A DNA stretch of 64,000 bases. Origin: Nonomuraea muscovyensis (GTDB lineage: Bacteria; Actinomycetota; Actinomycetes; Streptosporangiales; Streptosporangiaceae). The position numbers and the translations under genes are program-made. The stretch is from contig NZ_JACHJB010000005.1 of NCBI RefSeq assembly GCF_014207745.1, forward strand, positions 62,001 to 126,000, given 5' to 3'. The notes below the pieces were generated by a model, which did no database searches, was not told where the DNA came from, and worked only from the letters and a program-made list of their open reading frames with translations. Positions 10,726-18,986 of this stretch are shown one piece after another (positions within the stretch are counted from its first letter, which is position 1; each line of letters opens with the position of its first letter).

Positions 10726-11179
10726 CCTGTCGACGGTCCGCGATGCCGCCGCGCCCCGAGTGGCGAAGGCGCCGGACCTGAAGGTGAGGCCGGCGGATGA
10801 CGCGGGCGTGATGCCGTGGGGTGCCGTCCGTTCGTCGCGCCCGGCGGGCACCAGCGTGTGTCATCTAAGGGTTGCGTGGGGGTGCCGGTGGGAGGAGGCG
10901 GCGACGGAGTGAGCGCGGACCGACATGACGATCCACCGGAAACGGATGAGGAGCCGGCCGTGGCAGCAGGGCTCGGTCGCCGTCGGCGAGCCGACGCACG
11001 TGTCGCGCCCCGCGATCAGCTCTTCGATCCGATCGGTGAGGCGCCGCTGGACATCGGCCACAGCAGGGGCGCACTGCTCGGGCTGACCCGGGACCGGCAG
11101 CGGAAGCGTTGGCGTGGATTAGTTCCTTTGCCGTAATTCGGTATAGACAGGAAAGCGCACGGTTTCCTAGGTTTCGGTT
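10726..11179. other. Intergenic region, no convincing gene
   Basis: Only short open frames without recognisable domains or credible ribosome sites lie between the oxidoreductase and the first propeller gene. The right end holds AT-richer promoter-like sequence (TATAGA around 11142) and the small inverted repeat GGAAA...TTTCC at about 11150-11167 just before the propeller start. Confidence 0.4.
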
Positions 11180-13189
11180 ATGACCTTAATTAAGCGCATG
11201 CTTGCATGCAGCATGGTGAGCGCTCTCGCGGTGCTCGGCGCCGTCGCTCCGGCGGCGGCCGCGGCGGCGCCACGCGTGGAGGATGTCGGCGTCCCGCTGG
11301 AGGACGTGCTGCTGATCGGCGGCGTGGTGGCGCCCGGCCCCGGTGGCCGCACCGTCCTGTGGGGCGCCTCCTCCGGCGCCCCCGCCCACCTCAACGCCGT
11401 CGACCCCGCCACCGGTGCCGAGGTGGCCAGATACGACCTGCCGGGCGCCGGCGGCTCCTGGGCCGTGGACGCTTCCCCTGACGGCGGCGTCTACGCCGGC
11501 ACGTACGGCGACGGCCGCCTCTACCGCTGGACGGACCAGGGCGGTGTCCAGGATCTCGGCAGGCCCGTGCCCTCGGAGAACTTCATCTGGTCCGTGGCCG
11601 CGGGCGAGGGTGGCACCGTCTACGGCGGCACCTCCCCAGGCGGTCGCCTGTTCGCCTACGACCCCGCGACCGGCGTGCGCGACTACGGCAAGCTCTCACC
11701 CGCCCACGCCTACGTCCGCAGCGTCTCCTACGCCGGCGGGAAGATCTACGCGGGCACCGAGGCTCCCGCCGCCGTCTTCGAGATCGACGCGGCCTCGGGC
11801 GCCACGAGGCAGCTCCCCCTGCCCGACGGTTTCGACCCGGCGGGCCAGTGGGCCTACGACGTCAACGTCGCGGGCGGCTTCCTCTACGTCCGCTTCGGTG
11901 GCGCGAGCCCTGGCCCGCTGCACGTCTGGGACATCGCCGCCGGTGGATGGAGCGACACGCTCGCCGCCGCGCACGGCCTCGACGTCTCGCCCCCGGACGA
12001 CGAGGGCGCGGTCTACCTGGTCAAGGGCGGTGAGCTGGTCCGCTACGACCCCCGTACCAAGGCCACGACGGGGACCGGGGTGCCCATCACGGGCCGGGTG
12101 GCCAACACGCGCGGCATCGGCTGGGCCGAGCTGGGCCTGCCGGACTATCCGGGCAAGAGCGTCGTGGGCCTGCTCTGGCGCGGGCTGATGTTCCGCTACA
12201 ACCCGCAGACCGGCGCGAAGTCGTTCGTGCAGACGGCGGTCAAGGGCGAGCCCATCGACGTGACCGCGCTCGCGGAGGGTCCCGACGGCCGCATGTACGC
12301 CGGTGGCTTCCTCAACGGCGGCTTCGCCGCCCTGGACCCGGTGACGGGCAAGAGGGCGGAGTTCCACACGTTCTCCCAGAGCGAGGACATGACCGCCCAC
12401 GACGGCAAGCTCTACATCGGCGCCTACCCCGAGGCGAGGGTCTACGCCTACGACCCGGCGCTGCCGTGGAACAGCACCGAGTACTCGCCGAGCCCCGAGC
12501 CGGGCCCCGCGGCGAACCCGGCGCGGCTGTTCGACCTCGCGGCGGACAAGCAGATCAGGCCGCGGGCGCTGGTGTCGGCGGGCCGCTATCTCGCCGCGGG
12601 CACCATGCCGGACCTCGGCCATCTGGGCGGCGTGCTGGCCGTGTGGGACCCGCGGACCGGGACGCTCAAGCACTCCCAGCGCAACGTGGTCAAGGACCAG
12701 AGCATCGTCTCGCTCGCCTACCGCGACGGCGTGCTCTACGGCGGCACGTCCATCTACAGCGGCCAGTCGGCCACGCCGCCGACGCAGCCGGAGTCCAAGC
12801 TGTTCGCGTGGTCGGTGAAGGAGAACCGGCTGCTGTGGGAGATCGTCCCCGCCCCGGGCAAGCCCGCCATCCCGGCGCTGACGTTCGACGACCGTGGGCG
12901 GTTGTGGGGGATCGCGGGCGGTGAGGTGTTCGCGGTCAGCACGGCCGCTCGCAAGGTGGTCGAACGCGTCACGCTGTCGGCCGGCAAGAGCTCGAGCGGG
13001 CAGCTCGCCTTCAACCGGCGCGATCACCTCCTGTACGGCGCGCACGCCGGTCAGGACGTCTTCTCGCTCGACCCGCGGACCGGGCGGCACACCGTGCTGA
13101 GGCAGGGACCCGTGCACCACCTCGCGGTGCACGGGTCCGGGGACGTCTACTTCGCCGAGGGGGCGCGCCTGTTCCGGCTGACCCGCTAG
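11180..13189 (+). CDS. Secreted beta-propeller protein (PQQ/SMP-30-like repeats)
   Basis: A 669-aa exported protein. Residues 1-30 are a Sec signal peptide (KR, hydrophobic core, AVAPAAAAAA). The mature part is repeated blades with motifs such as GGVYAGTYGDGRLYRW, GGTVYGGTSPGGRLFAYDP and GRMYAGGFLNGGFAALDP, typical of beta-propellers of the PQQ-binding or gluconolactonase-like type. No catalytic residues are assignable. It converges on a paralogue of nearly equal size whose stop codon overlaps its own. ATG at 11180 is chosen; a second ATG at 11198 would give a shorter signal. The role is unknown, perhaps an extracellular binding or sensor protein. Confidence 0.8.
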   Translation: MTLIKRMLACSMVSALAVLGAVAPAAAAAAPRVEDVGVPLEDVLLIGGVVAPGPGGRTVLWGASSGAPAHLNAVDPATGAEVARYDLPGAGGSWAVDASPDGGVYAGTYGDGRLYRWTDQGGVQDLGRPVPSENFIWSVAAGEGGTVYGGTSPGGRLFAYDPATGVRDYGKLSPAHAYVRSVSYAGGKIYAGTEAPAAVFEIDAASGATRQLPLPDGFDPAGQWAYDVNVAGGFLYVRFGGASPGPLHVWDIAAGGWSDTLAAAHGLDVSPPDDEGAVYLVKGGELVRYDPRTKATTGTGVPITGRVANTRGIGWAELGLPDYPGKSVVGLLWRGLMFRYNPQTGAKSFVQTAVKGEPIDVTALAEGPDGRMYAGGFLNGGFAALDPVTGKRAEFHTFSQSEDMTAHDGKLYIGAYPEARVYAYDPALPWNSTEYSPSPEPGPAANPARLFDLAADKQIRPRALVSAGRYLAAGTMPDLGHLGGVLAVWDPRTGTLKHSQRNVVKDQSIVSLAYRDGVLYGGTSIYSGQSATPPTQPESKLFAWSVKENRLLWEIVPAPGKPAIPALTFDDRGRLWGIAGGEVFAVSTAARKVVERVTLSAGKSSSGQLAFNRRDHLLYGAHAGQDVFSLDPRTGRHTVLRQGPVHHLAVHGSGDVYFAEGARLFRLTR

Positions 13190-15147
13190 CAGACGCGGTA
13201 GGTGTAGAACTTCTCGAAGCGTGACAGGTAGAGGTGGCCGTCAGGGCCGAGGAGCAGGTTGGAGATCGGGCGGGCGATGAGCGCGAGCGCCATCGTCCCC
13301 GGATCGATCCGGTACGCCTTGCCCTGCACCTTGCCCCACAGGAAGCCCTTGTGGAAGACGAGGTTGGTGTCCAGCCACACCTGCGTGGCGCTGGACCAGG
13401 GATAGGTCTGGTGCTTGACGGACCTGACGGTCCGCCCGGTGGCCGGGTCCAGCTCGAACAGGGTGTCCGGGGTCAGTCCCCAAAGCCGCCCCGCGTCGTC
13501 GAAGGCGATTGAGCCGAGCGCCAGGTCGCCGGGGACGGGGGTGGACTGCCACTTGAGCGAGTCCGTGGCGATGTCGTACGCGAACGCCACGGCCTCGCCC
13601 GCCGGCGTGCTGGTGCCGCCGAAGGCCGAGGTGGCGCCGTAGACGACCCCGTCGCGGTAGGCCAGCCCGATGACGCTGTGGCCGGGGATGATGTCCCGTC
13701 TGATCACCGAGCGCCCGGTGGCGGGGTCGAGCAGGCCGAGCGCGCCGCCGTGGGTGCCGGCCTTGGGCACGGTGCCGAACGCCAGCCAGTCGCCCGCGGA
13801 GATCATCGCGAAGGGCCGGTCCTGCTCCTGGCCGCCGAGGTTGAGCAGGAGCCTGGGCGCGCTGCCGTCCCACTCGTAGATGCGGGCGCCGGGGTAGACG
13901 CCGAGGTAGAGCTTGCCCCTGTGGGTGACGATGCCCTCGCTCTGGCCGACGTTCGGCCAGTTCTGGGCCTCGCCGGTGGCAGGGTCGTAGGCGGCCAGGC
14001 CGCCGGTGAAGAAGCCGCCCGCGTAGACGCGGCCGTCGGGGCCCGTGCCCAGCGAGCGGATGGCGACGGGCTGGAGGGTCAGCGTGCTGTCGAGCAGCCG
14101 GCCCCGCCCGCTCTTGCGGTCGAAGTGCCAGATGCGGCCGGTGGAGCTGGTGCCGACGAGCACGTTCCCGAGCCAGCCGAGCGGGCGGGCGGCGCCTTCG
14201 CCGTATTCGGTGAAGCCCAGCCTGGTGATCTTCTTGGTCCTGAGGTCGTATTTCACGAGCTCGTCGTGCTGGAACAGGTAGAGGTCGTGGCCGAGCCTGC
14301 CGCCGCCGACGGTGAGGCTGTCGACGTCCGCCACGACGTCCGTCCACTTGCTCTCACGCAGGTCGTACACGCCCATGGGGTTGGCGCCCGTGGAAGTGCC
14401 GAAGCGGACCAGGAGGTAGTGGCCGGACACATCCACGTCGTAGGCGTAGCCGTTGCCCTCGATGGGCGGGTCGATCACCCGCTCGACCGTGCCGTCCGGG
14501 GAGAGCACCGCGACCTTCATGCTGCGCGCGCCGACGCCGGCGTACACGGTGCCGTCCTCGCCCACGGCCAGATCCCTGACGAACTGGTCGCCGGCCACCG
14601 GGACGCCCAGGTCGGTGAACTTCCCGGTCGCGGTGTCGTAGCGGAAGAGCTTGCCCGTGGGCGAGGTGCCGCCGTAGACGGCCGAGCCGTCGGGGGAGGC
14701 GGCGACCGTCCAGACGAACGATTCGGTCGAGATGGGGATGCCCAGCTCGCTCACCTGGTCGGTCGACGGGGTGTAGCGGAAGAGGCGGCCCATCGCCCCG
14801 GCGGTGGCGTTGTAGCTGCCCACATACACCGAGTGGTCCGGGGCGACGGTGACGGCCCAGGAGCCGAGGGCGAGCGGGAGCGGCCGCTCGCCGATCAGGT
14901 GGCCGTCGCGGGCGTCCCTGATGCCGAGCAGCGCCGGTCCGGACGCGCTGGAGGTGACGGAGTAGACGCGCGGGCCCTGCGGGTGGCTGGCGTCCAGCGC
15001 GGTACCCGCGGTGGTGGCACCCGTCAGCGGGAGCGTGCCGAGGTTGTGGAAGCCACACCCGGTGGGTGGTGCTGTGGTGGATTCGGCCTGGACCGGAGTT
15101 GGGAGAAATAAGACGGCGAGGAGAGCTGCGATTGCCATGATGCGCAC
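13186..15147 (-). CDS. Secreted beta-propeller protein, paralogue of the preceding gene
   Basis: A 653-aa exported protein built like its neighbour. GTG at 15147 is preceded by AGGAGG at 6 nt, giving VRIMAIAALLAVLFLPTPVQA as signal peptide, so a much longer upstream frame is not used. Blades repeat patterns such as HSVYVGSYNATAGAMGRLFR, SAVYGGTSPTGKLFRYD and GRVYAGGFFTGGLAAYDP, matching the other protein blade by blade. The function is unknown. The two genes converge, and their TAG stops share the palindrome GCTAGC, leaving no room for a terminator between them. Confidence 0.8.
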   Translation of the reverse strand: MRIMAIAALLAVLFLPTPVQAESTTAPPTGCGFHNLGTLPLTGATTAGTALDASHPQGPRVYSVTSSASGPALLGIRDARDGHLIGERPLPLALGSWAVTVAPDHSVYVGSYNATAGAMGRLFRYTPSTDQVSELGIPISTESFVWTVAASPDGSAVYGGTSPTGKLFRYDTATGKFTDLGVPVAGDQFVRDLAVGEDGTVYAGVGARSMKVAVLSPDGTVERVIDPPIEGNGYAYDVDVSGHYLLVRFGTSTGANPMGVYDLRESKWTDVVADVDSLTVGGGRLGHDLYLFQHDELVKYDLRTKKITRLGFTEYGEGAARPLGWLGNVLVGTSSTGRIWHFDRKSGRGRLLDSTLTLQPVAIRSLGTGPDGRVYAGGFFTGGLAAYDPATGEAQNWPNVGQSEGIVTHRGKLYLGVYPGARIYEWDGSAPRLLLNLGGQEQDRPFAMISAGDWLAFGTVPKAGTHGGALGLLDPATGRSVIRRDIIPGHSVIGLAYRDGVVYGATSAFGGTSTPAGEAVAFAYDIATDSLKWQSTPVPGDLALGSIAFDDAGRLWGLTPDTLFELDPATGRTVRSVKHQTYPWSSATQVWLDTNLVFHKGFLWGKVQGKAYRIDPGTMALALIARPISNLLLGPDGHLYLSRFEKFYTYRVC

Positions 15148-15438
15148 GTACGACCTCCTATAACTGATAACGGCCTTGACCGTAATTTGCCGAGCCGCTC
15201 CGTGACAAGATGGTGGACCGGTTCCGGTGGTGATCATCCCCGTGCGGGAAGGCGCGCTCAAGGGGCCGGGCTCTGGGGCATGGTGTGACAGGCGTAGCGG
15301 GCGCCTGTGGTCAGGGCCCAGTAGTGGTCGCCGTAGGACCAGTGCCACCACCGCACCGAGCGCGGCGCCGATGATTCGAATCGCTTCCGCGGTCTGTGCT
15401 CGCCGCCTGCTGGCATACTCCACTACTCGGTGGTACCG

Positions 15439-15444
15439 TATAGT
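15439..15444 (+). promoter_or_regulatory. Candidate -10 of padR operon
   Basis: TATAGT lies directly before the operator palindrome and 48 bases before the padR ATG. No clear -35 hexamer was seen. Confidence 0.35.
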
Positions 15445-15468
15445 GGTACTCGATAGCACAGAGTACCA
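15444..15468. promoter_or_regulatory. PadR operator
   Basis: A perfect 8-bp inverted repeat, TGGTACTC at 15444-15451 and GAGTACCA at 15461-15468 with a 9-nt spacer, overlaps the -10 and the probable start site. PadR proteins commonly autoregulate through such palindromes. Confidence 0.75.
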
Positions 15469-15491
15469 AGAGTGACCGAAGAGGACCCACG

Positions 15492-15818
15492 ATGGACGAC
15501 CTGACGGAGATGCTGAAGGGCACGCTTGAGGGCTGCGTGCTCGAAATCATCGGCAGCGAGGAGACCTACGGGTACGCCATCACGCGTCGGCTGCACGAAC
15601 TCGGCTTCGCCGACGTCGTCGAGGGGACGGTTTACACCATCCTGCTGCGACTGGAGAAGAACGGGCTCGTCCAGGTGACGAAACGACCGTCCGGGATGGG
15701 CCCGCCGCGCAAGTTCTATGCGCTCAACGACGCGGGCCGCAAGGAGCTCGCGACGTTCTGGGCGAAATGGGAGTACATCACATCACGGCTCGACAAGCTC
15801 AAGGAGGGTGGGAGATGA
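15492..15818 (+). CDS. PadR family transcriptional regulator
   Basis: A 108-aa winged-helix repressor of the short PadR type (subfamily without long C-terminal dimerisation domain). LKGTLEGCVLEIIGSEETYGYAI and VVEGTVYTILLRLEKNGLV are the family helix 1-2 and recognition-wing patterns. It lies directly upstream of two DUF1048 genes, a conserved PadR-DUF1048 pairing. The stop overlaps the next start as ATGA. It likely represses its own operon at the 15444-15468 palindrome; the signal is unknown. Confidence 0.93.
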   Translation: MDDLTEMLKGTLEGCVLEIIGSEETYGYAITRRLHELGFADVVEGTVYTILLRLEKNGLVQVTKRPSGMGPPRKFYALNDAGRKELATFWAKWEYITSRLDKLKEGGR

Positions 15819-16171
15819 ACTTCTGGGAGACCATCACAGGCAGCGATCTCACCAGGGAATGGAAGGCGTTCGAAACTCGGGCCGAGGCATTGCCGGCCGA
15901 CTACCGGGCGGCGTGGGAAGAGATCAAGGGTCATCTCTCTTCCTACGCGGATTTCACGGGTCGAAACCTGACGCCGATTGTCGACAATGCCCTGGGGCTG
16001 CTCGAAGAGACAGCGGCCGATGGGCAGAGCATTCACGAGGTGCTGGGTGGCGACATCGAGGGCTTCTGCGCGGCGCTGGCCGGCGGAGAAGGGGCTCGGA
16101 GCTATCGCGACCGGTGGCGCGAGCAGTTGAACAGGAACGTCGCAAGGAAATTGGGCCGGCTGGGAGGCTGA
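15815..16171 (+). CDS. DUF1048 protein
   Basis: A 118-aa helical soluble protein of the DUF1048 family, starting MNFWETITGSDLTREWKAFE. It has the family's pattern of a conserved aromatic/acidic N-terminus, an LPADYRAAWEEIKGHL helix, and a D-I-E-G-F-C segment before the C-terminal helix. DUF1048 proteins are unstudied and almost always follow a PadR gene. The ATG at 15815 overlaps padR's stop with GGAGG just before it. Confidence 0.85.
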   Translation: MNFWETITGSDLTREWKAFETRAEALPADYRAAWEEIKGHLSSYADFTGRNLTPIVDNALGLLEETAADGQSIHEVLGGDIEGFCAALAGGEGARSYRDRWREQLNRNVARKLGRLGG

Positions 16172-16172
16172 C

Positions 16173-16499
16173 GTGGGCATCCGAGACATCATCGAGGGCA
16201 AGAAGCAGTGGCGGGCGCACATGGCGCGGGTCAAGGCGCTCCCGCCGGACTATCAGATCGTCTACGAGGAGATTCAGAAGTACTTCTTCAAGGTCGGACC
16301 GATCGACCTGCTTGACGGGTCCCTGCTCTCAGGGATCCTCGATTTCTTCGAGGAGGGCGTCGCGGCCGGCAAGGGTGTCCTGGAACTCATCGGCAACGAC
16401 GTCGCCGCCTTCTGCGACGACCTGATCAAGGACTCGCGCACCTACGCGGACATCTATCAGGAGTCCATCAGAGGGGAAACCGGCACGGCCGGGAAGTGA
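16173..16499 (+). CDS. DUF1048 protein, second copy
   Basis: A 108-aa paralogue of the preceding protein (LPPDYQIVYEEIQKYFF, then NDVAAFCDDLIKDSRTYAD). It starts at GTG 16173 with GGGAGG, two bases after its neighbour's stop, so PadR and both DUF1048 genes form a tight operon. The two paralogues may form a heteromer, as with other helical DUF1048 pairs; that is inference. Function unknown. Confidence 0.85.
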   Translation: MGIRDIIEGKKQWRAHMARVKALPPDYQIVYEEIQKYFFKVGPIDLLDGSLLSGILDFFEEGVAAGKGVLELIGNDVAAFCDDLIKDSRTYADIYQESIRGETGTAGK

Positions 16500-17097
16500 C
16501 ATCCGTCGACCCGAACTCCAGCGCCTCGATGATCTGAATCAAGCCCGTGCGGTAGTGGGCGGTGCAGGGGGCCTTGAACACGCGCTGCTTGTGCTGCCGG
16601 CACGAAGATCCCTTGGCTTGTACTCGTGCGGCAGCGTCACCGGAGTCTCGTCGTCGCCGGGCACCGCGGAATAGATGACGTCCTCGACCGTCTCGGTCGG
16701 TGCCCCCAGCGCGGCCTCGGTCATCTTGAATCTGAACTCCGGCCCCCTCTCCGGCCCCCTCTCCGGCCCCCTCTCCGGCCCCCTCTCCGGCCCGCTCATC
16801 GGCGCGGCCCGGTCGACATCTCCACCGGCAGCGGCGGCTCCCCGTACGGGCCGGAGAGGTGTGCCTCCACACCTACGCCGGAAACCGCGAGGCCGGCATC
16901 CGCGAGGGCACCGCCGGCTGACTCGGCGTGAACGCCATGGCCGGCAACATGCGCAAGCGGGCTGGGCACCGCCGACGGCCCAGATCACCAAGACGCGCGC
17001 ACACCAACACCGGTGACTTGGTGCTCCACGGTCTCTGCCCGGCGACTCCGACGACTGGACGAACCCCACAAGACAACGAAGACAGAGACGAGGAACC
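16500..17097. other. Gene-poor stretch with decayed sequence
   Basis: About 600 bp with no convincing intact gene. On the minus strand around 16600-16740 a frame reads MTEAALGAPTETVEDVIYSA and continues with protein-like composition, but it runs upstream into the 12-bp repeats and has no credible start. It may be a gene remnant. The stretch ends in the ribosome site and promoter area of the hydrolase gene. Confidence 0.4.
16741..16793. repeat. 12-bp tandem repeat (~4.4 copies)
   Basis: The unit GGCCCCCTCTCC is repeated head to tail without visible errors through four copies and part of a fifth. It is not in a supported gene. Confidence 0.9.
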
Positions 17098-17898
17098 ATG
17101 ACCCATGCGAAGTGGACCGGCATGATGCCGGTCGACGACACGGCGCTGGCCGTGACCGACACCGGCGGCCCCGGTATCCCGGTGGTCTACTGCAATGGCC
17201 AATTCGCCACGCAGGGGTACTGGCGGCGGGTCATCGCCGACCTGGGGACGGGGTGGCGGCACATCACCTACGACATGCGGGCTCGCGGCAAATCGAAGCG
17301 TTCGGCGGACTATTCCTTCGAGACCGCCATCCGGGATGTCGATGCCGTTCTCGCGGCCAGGGGTGTGCCCCGGGCGCTGGTGGTGGGCTGGTCCTACGGA
17401 GCGTTCGTCGCGGCGCACTGGGCCAGCCGCAATCCCGACCGTTGTGTGGGCGCGGTCCTGGTTGACGGCGCGCAGCCGTACGACTGGATGACCGAGGAGA
17501 TGGCGCTGGGGATGCGGAAGCTTTTCAAGCGGCTGAACTTGTTCATGCCGCTGCTGCGTCCGACGGGCCTGACCCCGCGGATGAGCGCCGTGCAGATGGC
17601 GGAAATCAACATCGAGCTCGGGTGGCTCGCCCGCGTGAGCGAGCTGGGCCCCGTGATGGACAACGTCACCGTCCCGACGCGGTATGTGCTCGCGTCGGGG
17701 TCGTCCTTCGGGAGCAAGGGCGATGGGCAAGAACGGATCCGCACCGGCGTCGATGCGGTGGTCGCCAGCAACCCGAACATCAAGATCAGCGCGAAGGTCC
17801 CCAGCAACCACGGCTCCATCCTGAAGAGGGACTTCCGCGCCGTCGCCGCGGCCGTACGCGAGGTCGCCGCCCTCGACCGCGGGGGGAACCCTCGCTGA
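17098..17898 (+). CDS. Alpha/beta hydrolase
   Basis: A 266-aa alpha/beta-hydrolase-fold enzyme. The nucleophile elbow is VVGWSYGAF (Ser near residue 100), an oxyanion-strand segment VVYCNGQFATQGYW lies earlier, and the late histidine is in the SNHGS segment near residue 238. It has no signal peptide, so it is cytoplasmic. Family members hydrolyse esters, lactones, epoxides or haloalkanes; the substrate cannot be assigned. ATG at 17098 follows GAGGAACC. It stands alone with ~600 bp of gene-poor sequence upstream. Confidence 0.86.
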   Translation: MTHAKWTGMMPVDDTALAVTDTGGPGIPVVYCNGQFATQGYWRRVIADLGTGWRHITYDMRARGKSKRSADYSFETAIRDVDAVLAARGVPRALVVGWSYGAFVAAHWASRNPDRCVGAVLVDGAQPYDWMTEEMALGMRKLFKRLNLFMPLLRPTGLTPRMSAVQMAEINIELGWLARVSELGPVMDNVTVPTRYVLASGSSFGSKGDGQERIRTGVDAVVASNPNIKISAKVPSNHGSILKRDFRAVAAAVREVAALDRGGNPR

Positions 17899-18042
17899 GT
17901 AACCGAGCTTGAGGTCGACGGGCTGAGCAGGTCGGAAGAACGCCGGCCCGCGCCTGTGGAACGTGGCGCTGCCCGATGACCTCTCCGCCGCCCGGCGCGA
18001 CATCGCCCGTTCGCGGGCACGCCGCGATCGGGCTGAGGATGT

Positions 18043-18115
18043 GGGGCCCAGCCGGATTCGAACCGGCGTCCTCCCCCATGGCATGGAGGCGCGACGACCT
18101 CTGCGCTATGGGCTC
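18043..18115 (-). tRNA. Divergent tRNA-like gene, anticodon reads GCC (Gly codon)
   Basis: On the minus strand a 73-nt cloverleaf can be folded. It has a 7-bp acceptor (GAGCCCA with TGGGCCC, one A-C mismatch), a weak D arm of three pairs with GG in the loop, an anticodon stem CCTCC/GGGGG with loop ATGCCAT, a 5-nt variable loop and a perfect T arm GCCGG-TTCGAAT-CCGGC. No CCA is encoded. T33 and A37 are in place. The anticodon would be GCC, but the acceptor is unlike normal tRNA-Gly, and D-arm identity bases are off. It may be a degenerate or specialised tRNA. The antisense plus strand shows the well-known spurious peptide GPAGFEPA. Confidence 0.62.
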
Positions 18116-18248
18116 CACCCGCGCAGCCTACCGTTCCGCGATCATCGTCCGAACTGGTTCGCGCCGCTATCCAACAAAGCGATTGGCCGCGACGTTTGCG
18201 GGTAGGGAAGGCGGCTGGCGCGTCTCAGGGTCGGACGGCGGAGTGGTG

Positions 18249-18986
18249 ATGAGCACGCAACGACACAGTGCACGACGGATCGACGCACCGGACGGGATCG
18301 CTCTGGTCGCCTTGGGAAGCGAGCTGGTCCGCTGCGGCCTGGCCACCATGCTCAGGGATCTGGGCGTCTTCCGCGAGGTGCTCGACAGCGGCGACTTCGA
18401 CCACAGCATGGAGCTGTTGCACGCCGGCCGGCCCGAGTTGCTGGTGGTGAGCGCGCCGGTCGAGCAGGACAAGGCCGAGAAGCTGGCGCGGACGGCCGCC
18501 GACCACGGGGTGCGGGTGCTGCTGCTGTTACGAACGGCCTGCGACCAGGCCCTGGAGCGGGTGGCCGCGATGCCGGCCGACGGTTACCTGCTGGAAGGCG
18601 AGCTGACCCCCGAGACGCTGCGGAGCACGCTGACGGACCTGGAGAGCGGGCTGGTGCCGGTGCCGCAGCCCGTGGCGCGCAGGCTGCTGGCCAAGTTACG
18701 GCCCGCGTTCGCGAAGACCGGGACGGCCGCGCTCGACGGAGGGGCCGCGGCGGACGGCGACCGGGCCGGCTCGCCGCTCACCTCGCGCGAACAGCAGACG
18801 TTGACGCTGATGGCCGAAGGGCTGAGCAACAAGCAGATCGCCCGGCGGCTGGGCATCTCCGAGCACGGCGCCAAACGGCACGTCGCCAACATCCTGGCCA
18901 AGCTGAACTGCTCGAACCGGACGCTGGCGACGGCGGTGGCGCTCAGGCGCGGCCTGGTGTCACCACCGGGCAGACGCCCCCGCTGA
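18249..18986 (+). CDS. Orphan LuxR-family regulator with degenerate receiver
   Basis: A 245-aa protein. Residues ~15-130 have a response-regulator-like fold, but the usual phosphorylated aspartate strand reads RPELLVVSAPVEQ, with no aspartate. Residues ~180-240 are a LuxR/GerE helix-turn-helix (LTSREQQTLTLMAEGLSNKQIARRLGIS split over two lines). Such atypical regulators often act without a kinase. GGCGGAG precedes GTG-ATG at 18246/18249; ATG is chosen. It lies at the edge of the NRPS cluster and is its best candidate pathway regulator. Its 3' end overlaps the converging aminodeoxychorismate synthase gene by 44 bp. Confidence 0.85.
   Translation: MSTQRHSARRIDAPDGIALVALGSELVRCGLATMLRDLGVFREVLDSGDFDHSMELLHAGRPELLVVSAPVEQDKAEKLARTAADHGVRVLLLLRTACDQALERVAAMPADGYLLEGELTPETLRSTLTDLESGLVPVPQPVARRLLAKLRPAFAKTGTAALDGGAAADGDRAGSPLTSREQQTLTLMAEGLSNKQIARRLGISEHGAKRHVANILAKLNCSNRTLATAVALRRGLVSPPGRRPR

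Larger units (their letters stand above)
15148..15491. other. Intergenic promoter region (propeller / padR)
   Basis: It carries the leftward propeller's ribosome site and upstream region, and the padR promoter with its palindromic operator at 15444-15468. No gene of its own is evident. Confidence 0.45.

Noticed and set aside
10816..11136. Small genes in the gap before the first propeller gene
   Set aside because: Frames on both strands lack ribosome sites, domains and consistent codon bias.
17976..18248. N-terminal extension of the LuxR regulator containing GPAGFEPA
   Set aside because: This peptide is the familiar translation of the antisense of a tRNA T arm. The ribosome site and family N-terminus place the start at 18249.
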